Positions 1 through 8,278 of a stretch of DNA of 64,000 nt are shown here, one piece after another. Each line of letters starts with the position of its first letter. Position 1 is the stretch's first letter. The position numbers and the translations under genes were made by a program. The DNA is taken from assembly GCF_003417065.2 (NCBI RefSeq), contig NZ_QVLT01000003.1, positions 124,001 to 188,000 on the forward strand, read 5' to 3'. The notes under the pieces are model-generated. The model did not search any database and was not told the origin of the DNA. It saw only the letters and a list, made by a program, of their open reading frames with translations. This DNA is from Hymenobacter lapidiphilus (GTDB taxonomy: Bacteria; Bacteroidota; Bacteroidia; Cytophagales; Hymenobacteraceae).

Positions 1-15
1 CCCCTTTCTCGCCTT

Positions 16-1092
16 GTGGCTCCCATCCTGACAACCCTGCTGCTCCCTTTTAGCTGGCTCTACGCGGCCGTGCTGGCGGCGCGCAACTGGCTCTACGACC
101 GGGGCTGGAAGGCCAGCACTGCCTTCACCGAGGTGCCGGTGCTCAGCGTGGGCAACCTGCGGGTGGGCGGAACCGGCAAAACGCCCCACGTGGCCTGGCT
201 GGTGGCCTGGCTGCGGGCCCGCGGGCAGCAGCCGGCGCTATTGAGCCGGGGCTACGGCCGCCGCACCCGTGGCTACCGGCTCGCCACGGCCGCCGACTCG
301 GCCGCTACCGTAGGTGATGAGCCCTGGCAGCAGTTCGGGCAGTTTGGCGGGGCCGTGCCGGTGGCGGTGAGCGAAGATCGGGTGGCCGGTATCCGGCAGC
401 TGCTGGCCGAAGTGCCGTCCCTGACGGCCGTGGTGCTCGACGATGCCTACCAGCACCGCCGGGTGCGGCCGGCCGTCAATATCCTGCTTAGCGAGCAGCA
501 GCGGCCGTTTTATGCGGATGAAGTGCTGCCCGCCGGCCGCCTGCGCGAGAGCCGGGCCGGGGCCGCCCGCGCCGATGCGGTTATCATCACCAAGTGCGCC
601 CCCGACCTGAGCGCGGCGGCCCGCGCCACCATCACCCGGCAGGTGCGCCGCTATTCCCGGGCGAGCGTGCCGGTGCTATTTTCGTCCTACGACTACGGCC
701 CGCCGGTGCCCGTGCCGGGTACGGCGGCCGGCCGGATGGCCGCGCCGATGGGTGGGAGCGAGGTGATGCTGCTGACCGGTATTGCCCAGCCCGGCCCGCT
801 GCTGGCGCACCTGGCGGCGGCCGGCTACTGCGTAACGCACCACGCCCGCTTCGCCGACCACCACGTGTTTACGCCTGCCGAAATTGCGGCCCTGGCTGCG
901 CAATGCCAGCCCGGCCAGTGCGTTCTGACTACCCAGAAGGATGCGGCCCGCCTGCAAGAGCCCGCGCTGGCGGCAAGTGTGGCCGATTTGCCCGTATTTT
1001 ACATCCCGATTACCGTCCGGTTCCTGGCCGATGGGGAGGCCCGGCTGGCCGCCCTGCTTGGTTCCTACTTTCCGCTTCCCGCCGTTGGCTGA
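16..1092 (+). CDS. lpxK: Tetraacyldisaccharide 4'-kinase LpxK (5' end uncertain)
   Basis: Adds the 4'-phosphate to the lipid A disaccharide precursor at the inner membrane, a late step of the Raetz pathway. Visible marks: an N-terminal hydrophobic helix ending in ARNWLYDRGW, the P-loop GGTGKTPH at residues 51-58, SRGYGRRTRGY near 77, and the DDAYQH metal/ATP-site motif. Length of 358 residues is slightly above the family norm. The start used is GTG at 16, but the frame is open to the window edge, so the true start could lie further left. Its stop overlaps the next gene's likely start, so the two are probably co-transcribed. Confidence 0.93.
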   Translation: MAPILTTLLLPFSWLYAAVLAARNWLYDRGWKASTAFTEVPVLSVGNLRVGGTGKTPHVAWLVAWLRARGQQPALLSRGYGRRTRGYRLATAADSAATVGDEPWQQFGQFGGAVPVAVSEDRVAGIRQLLAEVPSLTAVVLDDAYQHRRVRPAVNILLSEQQRPFYADEVLPAGRLRESRAGAARADAVIITKCAPDLSAAARATITRQVRRYSRASVPVLFSSYDYGPPVPVPGTAAGRMAAPMGGSEVMLLTGIAQPGPLLAHLAAAGYCVTHHARFADHHVFTPAEIAALAAQCQPGQCVLTTQKDAARLQEPALAASVADLPVFYIPITVRFLADGEARLAALLGSYFPLPAVG

Positions 1093-3076
1093 TTTTCCGT
1101 TGCTTTTCTTCCGTACCTCCTCGCTGCGCCTGAGCTTGCTGCTGCTGGCCGGCCTGCTGGGGCTGGGCCTGCTGCGCCCCCGGGCCGGCCACGCCCAGAT
1201 TCTCGACGACTCGACCCGCAACCGCTACGGGGCCCGCACTACCTTTATTCTGAAGGAGCGCGACCTGCTGCAGGGCGATACCGTGGGCCGGATGGTGGAC
1301 TCGACGCTCACGCGCCTGCCCCAGCAGCGCTATTGGACTCACGATACCACATTTCAGCAGACGCTGGGCTACTTCGGCGCGGCCTCGCGGCCGCTGCTCT
1401 GGGAGGCCAACCGCCAGCTGGGCGCCCGCCTGGGCCGTACTGTCTTCGACCAGTACGCCCGTGGGCCCGAAGACGTGAACTACTACGATACGAAGTCGCC
1501 GTACACGTTTTTCCGCTTTTTTCAGGGCAACCCCTACGAGCAGGTATTCGAGCTGGGCTACGCCCGCAGCCTCAAAAAGCGCTTCAATGTGGGCTTCAAC
1601 TACGAGCGGTTCGGGGCCAACAAGGCCATTGCCGTCAGCAACACCAAAACCGGCCAGGTCGAGCACAACAACTTCGTGTTCTTTGCCCGCTACCAGTCGC
1701 TCAACAACCGCTACCACGCTATGGGCCACTTCGCTACGGCCCGGCACACGCTGGCCGAGCAGGGCGGTATCCGGCCCCTGGCCAGCGATACGCTTGCGGA
1801 TGGCCGGATAGACCTGAGCCTGCTGTTTGATTACCAGCGGGAGGTAGTGAACCTGACCAACGCCAAAAACCGCGACTCCCGCGACCGGGTGCGGCTGCTA
1901 CACAGCTACCAGCTGCTGGGCCGGGGCCTCACGGCGTATCACCTCTTCAACTTCAGCCGGCAGCTTAATAGATACACCGACGAACAGCCGGCGCCCAGCG
2001 GCGTGCGCAACCCGTTCTACCCGATAAACCGGCTGAGCTCGGCCGCTACCGACGACCGGGCCGAGTTCCGGCAGTTCGAAAACACCGTGGGGGTGATGGG
2101 GCAGAGCCAGCTGGTAAACTACCGCCTGTACGGCCGATACCGCACGTATTCGCTCGAAACGCGCTCGGCCTACGGGGCACCGCCCGTGGTGCGGGAGGCG
2201 CTGCCGACGGTCGATGGCCCCAGCCAGCTGTTTGCGGGCGGCACGGCGGCGTTCCAGTACCGGCAGTTCGCCATCGAAACGGCCGGTGAAGTGAAGCCCT
2301 CTACCGAGCAGCTCGAGTACTGGCTGAGCGGCCGGGCCCGGCTGGGCTTTTTGAGTGGGGAGGTATTGCTGACCAGCGCCGCCCCCACGCTCACGGAGCA
2401 GCAGTTTTCGGGCAACCACTTTGCCTGGAATACTGACTTTAAAAACGTGAATGTACAGCAGCTGCGGGTGCGGGCCGCCCGGCAATTGGGCCGGCACTTC
2501 GTGGAAGCAGTGGGCACGGTGGCCAATGTCAGCAACTACATCTACTACTCCGTCGACCCGATTTCCCAGACGGACCAGATACATATGGATGGCCCCCGGC
2601 AGGCCAGCGGTAATGCGGACAAATTCCAGATCAGTAGCCTGATGGGGCACTACCGGGGTAGTGTGGGCCACTTGTTCTTCGAAACGCAGGCGACTGTTAC
2701 GCTTGGTGCCGGCTCCGACAACCCGGCGCTGCGGATTCCGGCCGTGGTGGGCGAGGCGCGGGTGTACTACCAGGGCTACCTGTTCAAAAAGGCCCTTTTC
2801 GGGCAGGTGGGCGTGCAGGGCTACTACCAGTCGCGTTGGAAGGCCTACGACTACAGCCCCAGCACCCAGCAGTTTTTCGTGCAGGACCACTTCACCATCC
2901 GCAGCGTGCCGGTGGCCGATGTGTTCCTGAACGCCGACATCAAAACGGTGGGCGTGTTCCTGAAAATGAGCTACATCAACCAGTTTCTGCCCCAAAACGG
3001 CTATTTCGCCGCGCCCTACTACGCTGCCCTTCCCCGCCGCCTCCAGTTCGGCCTGCGCTGGCAGTTCTTTAATTAG
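1085..3076 (+). CDS. Putative outer-membrane porin (Bacteroidota porin family)
   Basis: About 663 residues with an N-terminal signal peptide (a run of Leu ending in AGHAQ) and a body rich in alternating Tyr/Phe/Arg strands typical of a beta barrel; the C-terminus ends in LRWQFFN, an aromatic outer-membrane-protein ending. It matches the large putative-porin family common in Bacteroidota, whose substrate is unknown. No ATG is available near the signal peptide. TTG at 1085, overlapping the lpxK stop, or TTG at 1100 would give a normal signal sequence; I chose 1085. The frame extends upstream to 941 inside lpxK, but that part has no signal features. Probably translated together with lpxK. Confidence 0.8.
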   Translation: MADFPLLFFRTSSLRLSLLLLAGLLGLGLLRPRAGHAQILDDSTRNRYGARTTFILKERDLLQGDTVGRMVDSTLTRLPQQRYWTHDTTFQQTLGYFGAASRPLLWEANRQLGARLGRTVFDQYARGPEDVNYYDTKSPYTFFRFFQGNPYEQVFELGYARSLKKRFNVGFNYERFGANKAIAVSNTKTGQVEHNNFVFFARYQSLNNRYHAMGHFATARHTLAEQGGIRPLASDTLADGRIDLSLLFDYQREVVNLTNAKNRDSRDRVRLLHSYQLLGRGLTAYHLFNFSRQLNRYTDEQPAPSGVRNPFYPINRLSSAATDDRAEFRQFENTVGVMGQSQLVNYRLYGRYRTYSLETRSAYGAPPVVREALPTVDGPSQLFAGGTAAFQYRQFAIETAGEVKPSTEQLEYWLSGRARLGFLSGEVLLTSAAPTLTEQQFSGNHFAWNTDFKNVNVQQLRVRAARQLGRHFVEAVGTVANVSNYIYYSVDPISQTDQIHMDGPRQASGNADKFQISSLMGHYRGSVGHLFFETQATVTLGAGSDNPALRIPAVVGEARVYYQGYLFKKALFGQVGVQGYYQSRWKAYDYSPSTQQFFVQDHFTIRSVPVADVFLNADIKTVGVFLKMSYINQFLPQNGYFAAPYYAALPRRLQFGLRWQFFN

Positions 3077-3203
3077 GGTTTAGGTGTTAGGAGCTTAGGG
3101 CTTGGATAATGTTCGGGCAGACCAATGCTAATGGAAGGTCGTCTGAACTCCTAACTACCAGCCCTAAAGTCCCAAAACCTAACCCCTAATACCTAAGCCC
3201 TAC
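3077..3203. repeat. Degenerate TTAGG inverted repeat
   Basis: The gap after the porin gene begins with TTAGG-type words (3074-3108) and ends with their reverse complement, CCTAA-type words (3160-3202), giving an imperfect long inverted repeat around about 50 bases. It could act as a terminator for the porin gene, but there is no clear T-tract. Confidence 0.55.
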
Positions 3204-3794
3204 ATGAAAACCATCCTCAAGCTGAAGCTCAACACCGACCCGCGGTGGGTGGATATTGCCAGCAAAAACCTCGAAGATATTCTGGTTGACCACGCCTACT
3301 GCGAGCAGAAGGCGGCCAGCACCGGCATTTCGCTCATCCTCAAATACCCCGAGAAAACCCGGCTGGTAGAGGAGCTGACGGCGCTGGTGGCCGAGGAGTG
3401 GGAACATTTCGGCCGGGTGATGCAGGAGCTGCGCCAGCGCGGCTTCGCGCTGGGCCGCCCGCGCCGCGACGAGTACGTAGTGGAGTTGCTGACCCACGTG
3501 CGCAAGGGTGGCCCCCGCGAGCGGCAGCTCATGGACCAGCTGCTGGTGAGTGCGTTGATTGAGGCCCGCAGCTGCGAGCGGTTTAAGCTGCTGTGGAAAC
3601 ACATTCCCGACCCCGGCCTGAGCCAGTTTTACTACGAGCTGATGGCCTCCGAAGCCGGCCACTTTGTAAGCTACGTGGAACTGGCCAAGGAATACGCCGA
3701 CCCGCAGGAGGTGGACGTGCGCTTCCAGGAGCTGCTGCGCGTCGAAGGCGACATCATTACCAACCTGCCCGTCCGCGACGACCGGATGCACTGA
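3204..3794 (+). CDS. miaE: tRNA-(ms2io6A37) hydroxylase-like di-iron enzyme (MiaE family)
   Basis: Ferritin-like four-helix-bundle protein of 196 residues. The di-iron ligand pattern is complete: E34 (AYCEQ), E65/H68 (EEWEH), E120 (IEARSCERF) and E150/H153 (SEAGH). In characterised members this enzyme hydroxylates the isopentenyl group of ms2i6A37 in tRNA using O2. The family is widespread in Bacteroidota. Interestingly, mtaB, another position-37 modification gene, lies 4.5 kb away, but there is no operon link. The start is the ATG at 3204 directly after the repeat-bearing gap. Confidence 0.88.
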   Translation: MKTILKLKLNTDPRWVDIASKNLEDILVDHAYCEQKAASTGISLILKYPEKTRLVEELTALVAEEWEHFGRVMQELRQRGFALGRPRRDEYVVELLTHVRKGGPRERQLMDQLLVSALIEARSCERFKLLWKHIPDPGLSQFYYELMASEAGHFVSYVELAKEYADPQEVDVRFQELLRVEGDIITNLPVRDDRMH

Positions 3795-3804
3795 GTCGGT
3801 TGCG

Positions 3805-3858
3805 GGTTGTTAGTTGGCAGAGTGGCGTATCATCACTAATAACCAGCAACTAACAACC
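3805..3858. repeat. 12-bp inverted repeat, spacer 30
   Basis: GGTTGTTAGTTG at 3805-3816 and its exact reverse complement at 3847-3858, just after the miaE-family gene. It may be a weak terminator or one of the TTAG-rich intergenic repeats of this genome. Confidence 0.5.
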
Positions 3859-3969
3859 AATTAGCCGAGCCGGAAATAGGGCCGGCCTAAAAAACTTGCC
3901 TTCCGTTCCGGCTCTTCGTAGCTTAGGCCCCGACCATTTAGCCAGTTCTGCTTCTCTGCCCAATTACTC

Positions 3970-4437
3970 ATGAAGAATCTGCTATTCTTTGCGCTGCTGC
4001 TGGCGCTACCCTTCACCGGCCGGGCGCAAGTCTCAGCCAGCTCCCAGCTTAACTTCTGCGGCGTCAATCTGCCCCTGGAAAATGGCTATACCGCCGTTTC
4101 AAGCTCCGAAGTAACCGGCCCGGCCTACCAGCTGGCCTGGGTGTACCTCGATTACAGCGTGATGCGTACCTACCCGCCCGAACATGTGCGGGTGGCGAAG
4201 AAAAAGCAGAAAAACGTGGAGGTAACCCCCTTCACGTGCACGCTGCTCGACGGCCCGCCGGCCCAGGGTACGCGCCTGGCGTATGCTACCGAAACGGGTG
4301 GCATGGCCTACCAGTACATCGTGTTTGGCATAGCCAAAGGCCAACCCGTGCTAGTTGACCTCACGCTGCCCCTCGACCCCGAAAAAACCGACGACCTACC
4401 CGCTCTCGTGCAGCAGTTTATGCGGCTGGAGAAGTAA
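3970..4437 (+). CDS. Hypothetical secreted protein
   Basis: 155 residues with a clear signal peptide (MKNLLFFALLLALPFTGRAQ, cleavage after the AQ). The mature part has no motif I recognise. It contains a Lys cluster (KKKQKN) near residue 80 and two Cys (residues ~30 and ~88), and ends in PALVQQFMRLEK. The length and layout suggest a small periplasmic or surface protein. It is flanked by a repeat upstream and a long perfect hairpin downstream, so it is probably a single-gene transcript. Confidence 0.75.
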   Translation: MKNLLFFALLLALPFTGRAQVSASSQLNFCGVNLPLENGYTAVSSSEVTGPAYQLAWVYLDYSVMRTYPPEHVRVAKKKQKNVEVTPFTCTLLDGPPAQGTRLAYATETGGMAYQYIVFGIAKGQPVLVDLTLPLDPEKTDDLPALVQQFMRLEK

Positions 4438-4488
4438 GCAGACCGCTGCTGCCGGATTCCGGAAAAAACAGCACTCCGTTAAGGTTTC

Positions 4489-4552
4489 AACACCCGGCTA
4501 ATGCAAAGGGGCACGGACTAAAGTCCGTGCCCCTTTGCATTAGCCGGGTGTT
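4489..4552. terminator. Perfect 31-bp hairpin between convergent genes
   Basis: Arms 4489-4519 and 4522-4552 are perfect reverse complements with a 2-base spacer. It lies between two converging genes, so a bidirectional terminator is the simplest reading, although no T-run follows on either side and the stem is far longer than usual. Confidence 0.55.
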
Positions 4553-4585
4553 GCTGTACCGTTTCTCACTTCTCACTGGCGAGCA

Positions 4586-5863
4586 TCAGGTTTTCTGCTT
4601 CTTCTTTTTGGCGGCCGGAAACAGGATGTTGTTGAGGATGAGGCGGTAGCCGGGCGAGTTGGGGTGCAGGCTCAGGTCGGTGGGCTCTTCCTCTACCAAG
4701 TGCTGATAGTCTTCGGGGTCGTGGCCGCTGTAAAAGGTCCAGGTGCCTTTGCCCAGCGTGCCGTGCATATAGCGCACCTCCCCCGAAGCCTTGTTCTCGC
4801 CCATTATCACCACATCGGGCTTCACCAGGCTTTTGCGGAAGGCCGTAGTCTGGCCCATAAAGCCCTTGATGGTGCGCTCGTGGTTCTGGCTGAGCATGGT
4901 GGGCACTGGGTCGTACTTGGCCGAGAAGTTAAAGAGCTGGAAATAGTCGTTGTCTTCGTACACGCCCCGCTCGCGCGGGTCCATGTCGATATTGGAGTAT
5001 TCGTACTCGAAGGGATTGGGGCGCAGCTGGAAGTTCTGGAAGCCCAGCGTGCGGTTGAAGTTGAGCTTGCTCTGGGCCTGCGGGTCGGCCGGGTCGCCGT
5101 CGTACATACTCTCCACCATATCCAGGCCCAGGCCGGCCAGGGCAATGTCGTACGAGTCGGTGGCCGAGCACATGGCGAACATGAACCCCCCGCCGGCAAT
5201 GAACTCCTGCATTTTTACGGTTACGGCGCCCTTCATCTGGCTTACTTTGGCAAAGCCGTTGCGTTTGGCCGCCGCTTCGGCATCGCGCTGCTGCTGCTGG
5301 TACCAGGGCCGGCTGCGGTACGAGGCGTAGAACTTGCCGTACTGGCCCGTGAAATCCTCGTGGTGCAGGTGCAGCCAGTCGTACTTGGGCAAATCGCCGC
5401 GCAACACTTCGTCGTCGTAGATGGGGGTGAAGGGGATTTCGGCGTACGTGAGCACCAGCGTCACGGCATCATCCCAGGGCATCTTACCTTTGGGCGTGTA
5501 CACCGCAATTTTGGGCACCTTTTCCAGCTTCATCACATCCATATTGGCATTGGGGTCGGCTATTTCGGAGAGGATGCTGGTGTACTGCGCCCCGGAAATT
5601 ACCTGGTAGCTCACGCCCCGCACGGCCAGCTCGTTTTCGGCCCCCGGCACCACATCGAAGGCGAAGGCCCCGCCGCGGTAATTCAGCAGCCAGTCCACCT
5701 CTACCTGCTTGCCCAGCAGCCAGTAAGCCGCGCCGTAGGCCTTCAGGTGTTCCTTCTGGCTGTTATCCATCGGAATGAGGATATGGTTGGCCCGAGCCGC
5801 CAGCGGCCCCAGCAGTCCGGCAGCCAGCACGAGCAATAAACTCAGCAGACGAAGATTTCTCAT
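4586..5863 (-). CDS. Conserved secreted Bacteroidota protein (often labelled asparagine synthetase B)
   Basis: 425 residues from the ATG at 5863 (an upstream ATG at 5926 would put 21 polar residues before the signal peptide). The signal peptide MRNLRLLSLLLVLAAGLL ends at ARA. The mature protein carries blocks I recognise from a conserved Bacteroidota family: ILIPMDNSQKEHLKAYG, WLLNYRGG, YDWLHLHHEDFTGQYG, FMFAMCSATDS and YSGHDPEDY. Public records often name this family asparagine synthetase B, but no glutaminase N-terminal Cys or ATP-pyrophosphatase SGGxDS motif is present, so that name is probably wrong. The role is unknown. It ends in a Lys-rich tail (AAKKKKQKT). Confidence 0.75.
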   Translation of the reverse strand: MRNLRLLSLLLVLAAGLLGPLAARANHILIPMDNSQKEHLKAYGAAYWLLGKQVEVDWLLNYRGGAFAFDVVPGAENELAVRGVSYQVISGAQYTSILSEIADPNANMDVMKLEKVPKIAVYTPKGKMPWDDAVTLVLTYAEIPFTPIYDDEVLRGDLPKYDWLHLHHEDFTGQYGKFYASYRSRPWYQQQQRDAEAAAKRNGFAKVSQMKGAVTVKMQEFIAGGGFMFAMCSATDSYDIALAGLGLDMVESMYDGDPADPQAQSKLNFNRTLGFQNFQLRPNPFEYEYSNIDMDPRERGVYEDNDYFQLFNFSAKYDPVPTMLSQNHERTIKGFMGQTTAFRKSLVKPDVVIMGENKASGEVRYMHGTLGKGTWTFYSGHDPEDYQHLVEEEPTDLSLHPNSPGYRLILNNILFPAAKKKKQKT

Positions 5864-5891
5864 AGATAAAAGGCTAAAAAAACGGCCAGTC

Positions 5892-5927
5892 GAAAGGTAG
5901 CAAATCGGGACGGAGTTGTGGGCCAAA
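5892..5927 (-). promoter_or_regulatory. Putative Bacteroidota promoter
   Basis: On the minus strand TTTG (5924-5927), 24 bases, then TACCTTTC (5892-5899), close to the TTTG/TAnnTTTG consensus. The predicted transcript would start about 22 bases before the ATG at 5863. Confidence 0.35.
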
Positions 5928-6065
5928 CGCGCTACCTTGCACAGGCGGCCCGGGGCCGCTCCACGTGGGTGGCGGCTGACGAAACACGGGTTTCAGAACT
6001 CCGGCACCCTTTTCAGGCAACCAACCAATTACCGCGCCGCGGGCGAAATGCTGTTATGCAGAAAA

Positions 6066-6095
6066 GCTAACAGCCAATAGCTAAAGGCTAACAGC
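6066..6095. repeat. GCTAACAGC-type short repeat
   Basis: AGCTAACAGC, ATAGCTAA and GGCTAACAGCTG occur in close succession just before the permease gene. The same words occur within ispG (21850-21945) and upstream of leuS (31023-31056). Confidence 0.5.
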
Positions 6096-6102
6096 TGTAT
6101 CT

Positions 6103-7341
6103 ATGCATTTGCTGGAAAACATCAAAGAGGCGTTTCGTTCCATTGGCAGCAACCTGCTGCGCACCATTCTCACGGCCCTTATTGTAAGCATCGGTATTAT
6201 GTCACTGGTGGGCATTCTCACAGCCATTGATGCTATAAAGGCTTCGCTCAATTCTACTTTCGCCAGCCTGGGCGCCAACTCGTTCGAAATTAAGGCGAAG
6301 GGTTACAATAACCGGGGCCGCCGGGGTGGGGTGCAGGCCAAAACCTACCCGGCCATCGACTACCTGCAGGCCCGCCAGTACAAGCAGCAGCTCGGCGACG
6401 AGGCCAAGGTGGGCATTTCGGCCTTCGTGGCCGGCGCCACCGAGGTGAAGGCCAACGGCGAGAAAACCAACCCCAACATGCAGGTGGTGGCCGGCGACGA
6501 AAACTACCTGCTCATCCAGAGCTACGGCCTGAAGGCCGGCCGCGGCTTTTCGCCGACCGAGCTCGACAACGGAGCCAACGTGGTGATTGTGGGTTCCGAA
6601 ATCAAGGATAAGCTGTTTCCTGGCCAAAGCCCGGTGGGCAAGTATGTGTACATGCTGGGACGGCGGTTTCAGGTGGTGGGCGAGCTGGAGAAAAGCGGCA
6701 GCAGCATGGGTGGCGGCGGGGCCGACCGGCTCATGCTCGTGCCGCTGGAAACGGGCAACCAGCTGCCCCGCCAGCGCGCCCTTACCTACGACGTGAAAAC
6801 GGCTACCACCGACGCCAGCCAGCTCAACTACCTCACGGGCGAGGCCACCGGCATCATGCGCGCCGTGCGCCACGACGAGCTTGGCCAGCCCGACAGCTTC
6901 GAAGTGGAGCGCTCCGACTCGCTGGCCGGCAAGCTCGATTCGCTGTCGGGCAACCTGCGCATCGGTGGCTTTCTGGTGGGCTTCATCACCCTGCTCGGCG
7001 CCAGCATCGCCCTGATGAACATCATGATGGTATCAGTTACCGAGCGCACCCGCGAAATCGGGGTCCGCAAGGCCATGGGCGCCACGGCCCTGCTCATCCG
7101 CCAGCAATTCCTCATCGAGGCCATTGTAATCTGTGTAATGGGCGGCTCGCTGGGCATCCTGCTGGGTGTGGGCATCGGCAACGCCGTGGCGCTGCTGGTG
7201 GGCAGCGGCGGATTCATTATTCCCTGGCTCTGGATGAGCGTGGGGCTGGCTATCTGCGTAACGGTGGGCCTGGCTTCGGGCTACTACCCGGCCAGCAAAG
7301 CCGCCGCCCTCGACCCCATCGAGAGCCTGCGCTTCGAATAG
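6103..7341 (+). CDS. ABC transporter permease, MacB/FtsX type
   Basis: 412 residues with the MacB architecture: one N-terminal membrane helix (about residues 20-42, around [17 protein letters not shown]), a periplasmic domain of some 230 residues, then three C-terminal helices containing the FtsX signature ([10 protein letters not shown]). Such permeases work with a separate ATPase and usually a membrane-fusion protein to export peptides, macrolides or lipoproteins. No ATPase gene lies next to it here, so its partner must be encoded elsewhere. Substrate unknown. Confidence 0.88.
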   Translation: MHLLENIKEAFRSIGSNLLRTILTALIVSIGIMSLVGILTAIDAIKASLNSTFASLGANSFEIKAKGYNNRGRRGGVQAKTYPAIDYLQARQYKQQLGDEAKVGISAFVAGATEVKANGEKTNPNMQVVAGDENYLLIQSYGLKAGRGFSPTELDNGANVVIVGSEIKDKLFPGQSPVGKYVYMLGRRFQVVGELEKSGSSMGGGGADRLMLVPLETGNQLPRQRALTYDVKTATTDASQLNYLTGEATGIMRAVRHDELGQPDSFEVERSDSLAGKLDSLSGNLRIGGFLVGFITLLGASIALMNIMMVSVTERTREIGVRKAMGATALLIRQQFLIEAIVICVMGGSLGILLGVGIGNAVALLVGSGGFIIPWLWMSVGLAICVTVGLASGYYPASKAAALDPIESLRFE

Positions 7342-7447
7342 GAGGGAAGCCTTGTCAGATGATTGTAAGCCGCTGTTTTCTGAGGAAGACAGCCGGCTTA
7401 TTCATTTGGTAGTATATTGCTGCTGTATTCACTAAGCGCACTTACGC

Positions 7448-8083
7448 ATGGCAACGCAAACAACGGTCGGACAACGGTTTACTCAATTGATAGATCATTT
7501 GGGGCTGTCTAAAAACGCCTTTGCTATGTCATTGGACAAGACGGCTACCGTAATTCAGCACCTCGTGGACGAGCGCAACAAGCCGGGTTTCGACCTGCTG
7601 TGCCGAGTGTTTGAGGTGTACCCAAATGTGTCGAAAGACTGGCTATTGGAAGGCCGCGAGCCCATGCTGACCGACGAAACCGAGTCCGCCACTGCCGAAA
7701 CCCAAGCTGCTGCTGCTGCTCCTGCCCCAGCCGCCCCGAAGAGCCCAGCTCCCGAGCCACGCCAGGAACCAGCCGCCGCGCCAATGCCCGCAGCTGCGCC
7801 AGCTCCTGCAGAAGCGGCGCCTTTGGTGGCTCCGGTTGCTGCTCCTGCACCAGTTGCACCCGCTCCCGTTGAAGCGCCGGCCGCTCCTGTTGCCGCGTCC
7901 CAGCCTGCGCCGGTTCAGACTCCCGCTGCCCCGGCCGCCCCAGATGCCAGCTGGCAAACGGCCCTCTACACCCAGCAAATGGCTCACCAGTTGGCCATGG
8001 CCGAAATGCGCAACCAGCACCTGCAGGACCAGCAGCGCATGATGCAGCAGATGCTGGACCTGATGCAGCGGCAGCTGGCGTAG
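7448..8083 (+). CDS. HTH protein with long Ala/Pro linker and C-terminal coiled coil
   Basis: 211 residues. Residues 1-65 form a Cro/CI-like helix-turn-helix (GQRFTQLIDHLGLSKNAFA, then VIQHLVDERNKPGFDLL and SKDWLLEGREPM). Residues 75-165 are almost only Ala, Pro, Val and Glu. The C-terminus (167-211) is a Gln/Met-rich helix (HLQDQQRMMQQMLDLMQRQL) likely to form a coiled coil. The N-terminus resembles small regulators common in Hymenobacter. The target is unknown. It is convergent with mtaB and separated from it by a strong hairpin. Confidence 0.8.
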   Translation: MATQTTVGQRFTQLIDHLGLSKNAFAMSLDKTATVIQHLVDERNKPGFDLLCRVFEVYPNVSKDWLLEGREPMLTDETESATAETQAAAAAPAPAAPKSPAPEPRQEPAAAPMPAAAPAPAEAAPLVAPVAAPAPVAPAPVEAPAAPVAASQPAPVQTPAAPAAPDASWQTALYTQQMAHQLAMAEMRNQHLQDQQRMMQQMLDLMQRQLA

Positions 8084-8164
8084 CAGAACTGTCATTGCGC
8101 GCAGTGCGAGGCAACCGAAGGACAGCGCAGCTAATCCACCTTTCACAGAGTCCCAAGCACTGGT

Positions 8165-8208
8165 AAGCAGAAAGCCCCCGACGTGAGAACGTCAGGGGCT
8201 TTCTGCTT
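8165..8208. terminator. Bidirectional terminator hairpin
   Basis: A 20-bp stem (8165-8184 with 8189-8208, one mismatch) and a GAGA loop, lying between the converging HTH and mtaB genes. The arms are A-rich at the outer left and T-rich at the outer right, so it can serve both strands. Confidence 0.7.
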
Positions 8209-8278
8209 GTCAAAGTTTATCACTTCATGTATGCGGATTGCTTCGCGCCACTCGTAACGACGAGTTCGACGGTGCCTG

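Noticed and set aside
4664-5839. Long open frame (391 codons) on the plus strand opposite the secreted conserved protein
   Set aside because: His/Val/Gly/Gln-rich reading typical of the antisense of GC-rich genes; the minus-strand frame has clear family motifs and a signal peptide.
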